Assembly: GCA_963732905.1 (NCBI GenBank)
Contig: CAVTBM010000001.1
Span: forward strand, 186,001 to 250,000
DNA: 64,000 nt
Direction of reading: 5' to 3'
From: DASQZK01 sp963732905
GTDB lineage: Bacteria > Bacteroidota > Bacteroidia > Bacteroidales > GCA-2748055
This document shows, piece by piece, positions 61,167 through 64,000 of this stretch (positions are counted from its first letter, which is position 1; the number at the start of each line of letters is the position of its first letter). A model generated the notes under the pieces. It worked only from the letters and a program-made list of their open reading frames with translations. It did no database searches and was not told the DNA's origin. Both the position numbers and the translations under genes were made by a program.

Positions 61167-61545
61167 GCTTGTTGTAATACTAATTTGCATATTTTATTTA
61201 TCCTGCAATGGTCAAAAATATGAATTTCAGGACCTTGTAGGTTATTGGAGAATATCCAGAGTTGTCACAATAAATGATAGTCTCGACATTCAAGCGAGAC
61301 CTGGGTACATATCAAGATTCGAATTTTATCCAGATTCAACATTTATCCATGTCTTTTTAGGTAGAGAATTGCGTGGAGAATGGATGCTAAAAGATTTAAA
61401 ACTAGAATTAAATTTACCTGGAGAACCAGAAGTAGACTTTGATTTATATGTCTGTACACAAGATTCAATATATATTGAAGGAAATATCGAAGAAACTCCT
61501 TATAAATTTTACCTCGTTAGAGATATGAGAATCGGTTTAGAATAG
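61159..61545 (+). CDS. small lipoprotein, candidate immunity protein of cassette 1
   Basis: A 128-residue protein with a short signal and lipobox (FYLSC, Cys near residue 14). The body is predicted to be a beta-rich lipocalin-like domain (LVGYWRISRVV, then GRELRGEWMLKD and EGNIEETPYKFYLVRD). The ATG lies within the end of the preceding toxin-like gene, as is usual for toxin-immunity pairs. A lipid-anchored location implies protection in the periplasm. No database family was recognised. It might also be an unrelated lipoprotein. Confidence 0.6.
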   Translation: MNKLVVILICIFYLSCNGQKYEFQDLVGYWRISRVVTINDSLDIQARPGYISRFEFYPDSTFIHVFLGRELRGEWMLKDLKLELNLPGEPEVDFDLYVCTQDSIYIEGNIEETPYKFYLVRDMRIGLE

Positions 61546-61556
61546 TCGTTGAGCTT

Positions 61557-62288
61557 TTGACTTGGTACGATTATGGGGCCAGGTTCTATGATCCGGCTCT
61601 TGGTAGGTGGCATGTGATAGATCCTGCAGTTGAAAATGGACATTTTGATTTTCCTCCGTACGCTTATGTATATAATAATCCCCTTAGATTTCTCGATATG
61701 TTTGGTCTAGACAGTACTGAAGCAGCTGCTTTAACTAAGGCGGCCGAAAATGCTGTTAAATGGATTAATGACAATTATGGAAGTACTTCATCTCAATGTA
61801 ATAGGGGGGTAAATCATGCTTTTAGCGAACTAACAGGGAGTAATGAATTAGAGGGACTTGATGCGAATGGCATGATAGACAAAATTGAAAAATCTGAAAA
61901 TTTTGAAACTGTTGAACAAAAAGATATGAGCACTGATGCGAGCGATGGTGAAATAATAATTGCTGGAAAAAAAGAATCTGGTGGTGAATCTGGTCATGTT
62001 GTCTTAGGTGTTCCAGGAGAAGAAGCTGATAGTGGAACGTGGAAAGAGAATGTTCCTCAAGTCATGGATACAGTTGGAAATAAAAGGTTTTCAAAGGGTA
62101 ATATTTCTAGATCATGGGTCACAACAGATAAATCCGATATAAAATACTACAAATATACTGGACCTCGTGTAGGAACAACAAATAATCAGACCTATGAGGG
62201 AGGAGAATTACCTGGAGTAACTATAAAAGCCACTTCTCCCTCTATACCAACATTTGCGCCCATATCAAAAATATTAAACTTGAAATGA
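61557..62288 (+). CDS. orphan Rhs C-terminal cassette 2: core tip plus papain-like hydrolase-like domain
   Basis: The region begins at a TTG just before the Rhs tip WYDYGARFYDPALGRWHVID and has no ATG upstream in frame (stop at 61518). After NNPLRFLDMFG the unique domain starts. It contains SQCNRGVNHAFSELTG near residue 80, a conserved-looking Cys at a helix start, and SGHVVLGVPG near residue 145, a His at the start of a strand. This Cys/His pattern resembles papain-fold peptidoglycan amidases such as Tae effectors. The DNA of the tip is about 80% identical to that of cassette 1. It overlaps the following lipoprotein gene by 4 bp (ATGA). Confidence 0.72.
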   Translation: MTWYDYGARFYDPALGRWHVIDPAVENGHFDFPPYAYVYNNPLRFLDMFGLDSTEAAALTKAAENAVKWINDNYGSTSSQCNRGVNHAFSELTGSNELEGLDANGMIDKIEKSENFETVEQKDMSTDASDGEIIIAGKKESGGESGHVVLGVPGEEADSGTWKENVPQVMDTVGNKRFSKGNISRSWVTTDKSDIKYYKYTGPRVGTTNNQTYEGGELPGVTIKATSPSIPTFAPISKILNLK

Positions 62289-62968
62289 GAAAAATAACAC
62301 AATTGATAACCTTAGTTCTTATGATATTTATACTTGCGCAATGCAACATAAATAAAACAAATGATAAAAAAAGTAAGGTATCACAGACAAAAATTACTGG
62401 TGAAAAATTAATTGGTGAGAAGTTAGATAACTCTAGAGAAGCGGAGATTAAAAATAGTTATGGATTTGTTATTGTTGATTCATTTAAGGTGAAAGTTAAT
62501 GATGGATCTAGAATGGATATTATTCTTGAAAAAATTAAAAATTGGAGTGATCCTGGTGATTTTCATAGGATTATATTTAAATGGCAAAATAAAGAAAAAA
62601 CGTTTTTCAATATAAATGGTTGGATCAAAGCCGATTCTTATTTATTACAATATGTTCCTGATTTTCTAAATTCAAATATTTTAAAATCAAATTATATTTT
62701 TTTACAAAAAAGTTCTGAAAAAGATACATTACTATTTGCTTTTGGATATGTATATGCAAGTAAACCAGGTTTATTAAGTATTTTCAATTTGTCAAGATTT
62801 GATAAACCAGAACTGATTTTTAATGACAACTTTTACTTGTATAATTTCAAAGATGAAAACAATGATGGAAATGCTGATATTGTTATTACAAAGTTTGATA
62901 AGGATGAAATAATAATAACAAATATACGATTATCAATAACTGATCTGCTTAAAAATGGATATTATTGA
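62285..62968 (+). CDS. lipoprotein, candidate immunity protein of cassette 2
   Basis: A 227-residue lipoprotein. The signal peptide ends in a lipobox (LAQC, Cys near residue 20), followed by a Lys/Asp-rich linker and a globular domain. The C-terminal part (NFKDENNDGNADIVITKFD) resembles a VCBS/FG-GAP-like calcium-binding turn. A periplasmic anchored partner would suit neutralisation of a peptidoglycan-cutting toxin. It is strongly AT-rich. Function is inferred from position only. Confidence 0.6.
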   Translation: MRKITQLITLVLMIFILAQCNINKTNDKKSKVSQTKITGEKLIGEKLDNSREAEIKNSYGFVIVDSFKVKVNDGSRMDIILEKIKNWSDPGDFHRIIFKWQNKEKTFFNINGWIKADSYLLQYVPDFLNSNILKSNYIFLQKSSEKDTLLFAFGYVYASKPGLLSIFNLSRFDKPELIFNDNFYLYNFKDENNDGNADIVITKFDKDEIIITNIRLSITDLLKNGYY

Positions 62969-63004
62969 ATAAAATAAGGACTCGGCAAGTCCGAGTATTT
63001 TTAA

Positions 63005-63274
63005 TTACCCAGCAAGTTGCCTATGCACATTATCTTTAAACAGGAACGAATCCAAAAACTCCTTTACCAACCGTTTTTTATCATCTGGTAATTTTTCCAC
63101 TTTTTTGAACATGATCAGCAGCTCGTTATCGCTGATCGTGTTTCCTGCCTTGTCCTGCATGGTTCCCTTGATCAGGTAATCCGGTGAAGTGTCCAGTGCC
63201 TGAGCGATCCGGTCAAATACTTCGGCCGAAGGCCTGGCGTCGCCTCTTTCATAGCGTCCAAAATTGCTGTAATT
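63005..63274 (-). pseudogene. N-terminally truncated XRE-family regulator
   Basis: The minus strand encodes NYSNFGRYERGDARPSAEVF and continues with DRIAQALDTSPDYLIKG and a helical tail ending RQLAG. This matches XRE regulators from the recognition helix onward. The first two helices are missing and a stop codon (63275-63277) directly precedes the match, with no start codon. It is a broken gene from a former mobile or phage-like element. Confidence 0.82.
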
Positions 63275-63392
63275 CTAAATGCATGAATAAAACTATAATC
63301 CGGACGCTGATTTTTTGCTCTTTTTCACATTAAAGGGTGAAGGGTTCACGGACAGCCTGTTGTTTGGTCTCTTAACGTATTTTTAACAATCT

Positions 63393-63416
63393 GGTGTGAA
63401 ATACTGAAATCACACC
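63393..63416. other. short inverted repeat
   Basis: GGTGTGA and TCACACC are perfect 7-bp arms with a 10-base spacer, between the XRE and integrase remnants. It might be an old operator of the lost element. The surrounding stretch from 63275 to 63427 has no gene. Confidence 0.35.
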
Positions 63417-63427
63417 TAATAGACATA

Positions 63428-63604
63428 ATGCCGATCCGGGTCATTATGAGCACCTGGTGGCTGAAGAATACTAACCTGAGGCAGGTGCAATATATGGCCG
63501 GGCCTAAGTACTTAAGTCGTACGGAGCGATACCAGCTGAATAACCTGGATAAGTTGCAGGAACTGTTGGATAAGTATCATCCATTGGCAAACAAAAACCT
63601 TTAA
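63428..63604 (+). pseudogene. C-terminal remnant of a tyrosine recombinase/integrase
   Basis: About 58 codons end in NLRQVQYMAGPKYLSRTERY followed by QLNNLDKLQELLDKYHPL. This is the terminal region of Bacteroidota tyrosine integrases, with the nucleophile Tyr of TERY. The usual MAGHKY reads MAGPKY, replacing a conserved catalytic-site His with Pro. All earlier catalytic parts are absent. It is therefore a dead fragment of an integrated element. Confidence 0.78.
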
Positions 63605-63627
63605 GGTCGCAAATTGCGACCTTAAAG
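63599..63627. promoter_or_regulatory. 29-bp near-perfect palindrome before the ORF6N gene
   Basis: Perfect 14-base arms (CTTTAAGGTCGCAA and TTGCGACCTTAAAG) meet around a single A at 63613. The palindrome spans the stop codon of the integrase remnant and lies 33 bp upstream of the ORF6N start. It may be an operator, for example for self-binding by the ORF6N protein, or a terminator hairpin. Confidence 0.7.
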
Positions 63628-63660
63628 AAATATAATTCAGTTTTGTAAAAACTCAAAACT

Positions 63661-64000
63661 ATGAGTGAATCCGGAAAAGGCATATCGATACCTGATGAAA
63701 TTGTAATGAGCAAAATCTATTTGATCAGGAATAAAAAAGTAATGTTAGACATGGATCTGGCTGAACTATATGAAGTAGAAACCAAGCAGCTTAAAAGGGC
63801 AGTCAGACGAAATATTAGCCGCTTTCCGGAAGACTTTATGTTCGAGTTATCTGATATAGAGTTTACAGACTTGAGGAGCCAATTTGGCACCTCAAGTTGG
63901 GGTGGTGTTCGTTATCCACCGATGGCTTTTACTGAACAGGGTGTAGCTATGCTGTCTAGTGTATTAAACAGTGAAAGGGCAATCTCAGTAAATATCCGGA
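63661..64000 (+). CDS. ORF6N domain-containing protein (partial, runs off the window)
   Basis: The first 113 codons encode an ORF6N domain: IYLIRNKKVMLDMDLAELYE, then TKQLKRAVRRNISRFPEDFM, then RYPPMAFTEQGVAMLSSVL. These are the three hallmark blocks of the family. ORF6N proteins are phage- or element-derived DNA-binding proteins of unclear role, widely spread in Bacteroidota. The ATG at 63661 gives the usual N terminus. The 3' end is outside the window. Confidence 0.92.
   Translation, partial: MSESGKGISIPDEIVMSKIYLIRNKKVMLDMDLAELYEVETKQLKRAVRRNISRFPEDFMFELSDIEFTDLRSQFGTSSWGGVRYPPMAFTEQGVAMLSSVLNSERAISVNIR

Noticed and set aside
60372..62968. One broken full-length Rhs gene
   Set aside because: Each unit repeats the same tip, has its own distinct end and its own overlapping lipoprotein, so two separate cassettes explain the data better than one decayed gene.
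1..64000. tRNA and rRNA genes
   Set aside because: Intergenic regions were read for the T-loop GTTCRA pattern with CCA-proximal stems and for rRNA signatures; nothing convincing was found. A covariance-model search would settle this.

Overview
The window looks like a chromosome segment from a member of the Bacteroidota, probably Bacteroidales or a related environmental lineage. The evidence is the repeated use of the Bacteroidota -7 promoter element TAnnTTTG, the near absence of Shine-Dalgarno sites, and families typical of the phylum: DUF5063, DUF5362, DUF4861, DUF7033-type deacetylases, a Nudix-type sugar regulator, and a TPR/outer-membrane-barrel pair next to gyrB. The genus cannot be told from the sequence alone. 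No rRNA or tRNA gene and no CRISPR array was recognised.

Layout. 0-5.3 kb: a small membrane ORF, recQ, a block of nine 34-bp tandem repeats, then an overlapping trio (DUF5063 protein, DEDDy exonuclease, RlmI-like rRNA methyltransferase). 5.3-10.6 kb: MscS channel, stand-alone response regulator, a DUF2807 lipoprotein, a DUF1295 membrane protein and a DhaL-DegV fusion. 10.6-12.7 kb: a repeat-rich, partly decayed patch with an esterase remnant and a Fic protein. 12.9-16.3 kb: a leftward operon of a flavin reductase and two radical-SAM tRNA methylthiotransferases. 16.4-24.3 kb: tex, a yaaA remnant, an NmrA-like SDR, a DUF5362 protein, a GH78-type rhamnosidase and a nucleoside hydrolase. 24.4-31.5 kb: mutS2, then two polysaccharide deacetylases and two acyltransferase-like proteins. 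31.5-41.1 kb: ftsE, the TPR/barrel pair, gyrB and an orphan HlyD adaptor.

41.1-46.5 kb is a compact xylose operon read leftward (Nudix/HTH regulator, xylB, xylA, xylE-type symporter). A palindromic operator overlaps its promoter. 46.9-50.6 kb holds an anaerobic sulfatase-maturase-like radical SAM enzyme and a triple-PAS histidine kinase. 50.8-58.7 kb is a leftward operon for uronate degradation: LacI regulator, kduI, kduD-like SDR, DUF4861 lipoprotein, KDPG aldolase and a three-part TRAP transporter. A LacI-type operator sits just behind its -7 box. A small MITE-like insertion lies between dctP and dctQ. No 2-keto-3-deoxygluconate kinase and no SusC/SusD pair is present in the window.

58.8-64 kb is an AT-rich accessory island. 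It carries an antitoxin-like small protein, a RhuM-Fic protein with an apparent internal deletion, and two tandem orphan Rhs C-terminal cassettes. Each cassette has a short YDYGARFYDP core tip, a different C-terminal domain and a lipoprotein that overlaps it, as expected for toxin-immunity modules. The second C-terminal domain has Cys and His motifs suggestive of a papain-like peptidoglycan hydrolase. Remnants of an XRE regulator and of a tyrosine integrase follow, then an ORF6N gene that runs off the end. This island is the most likely place for an undescribed system.
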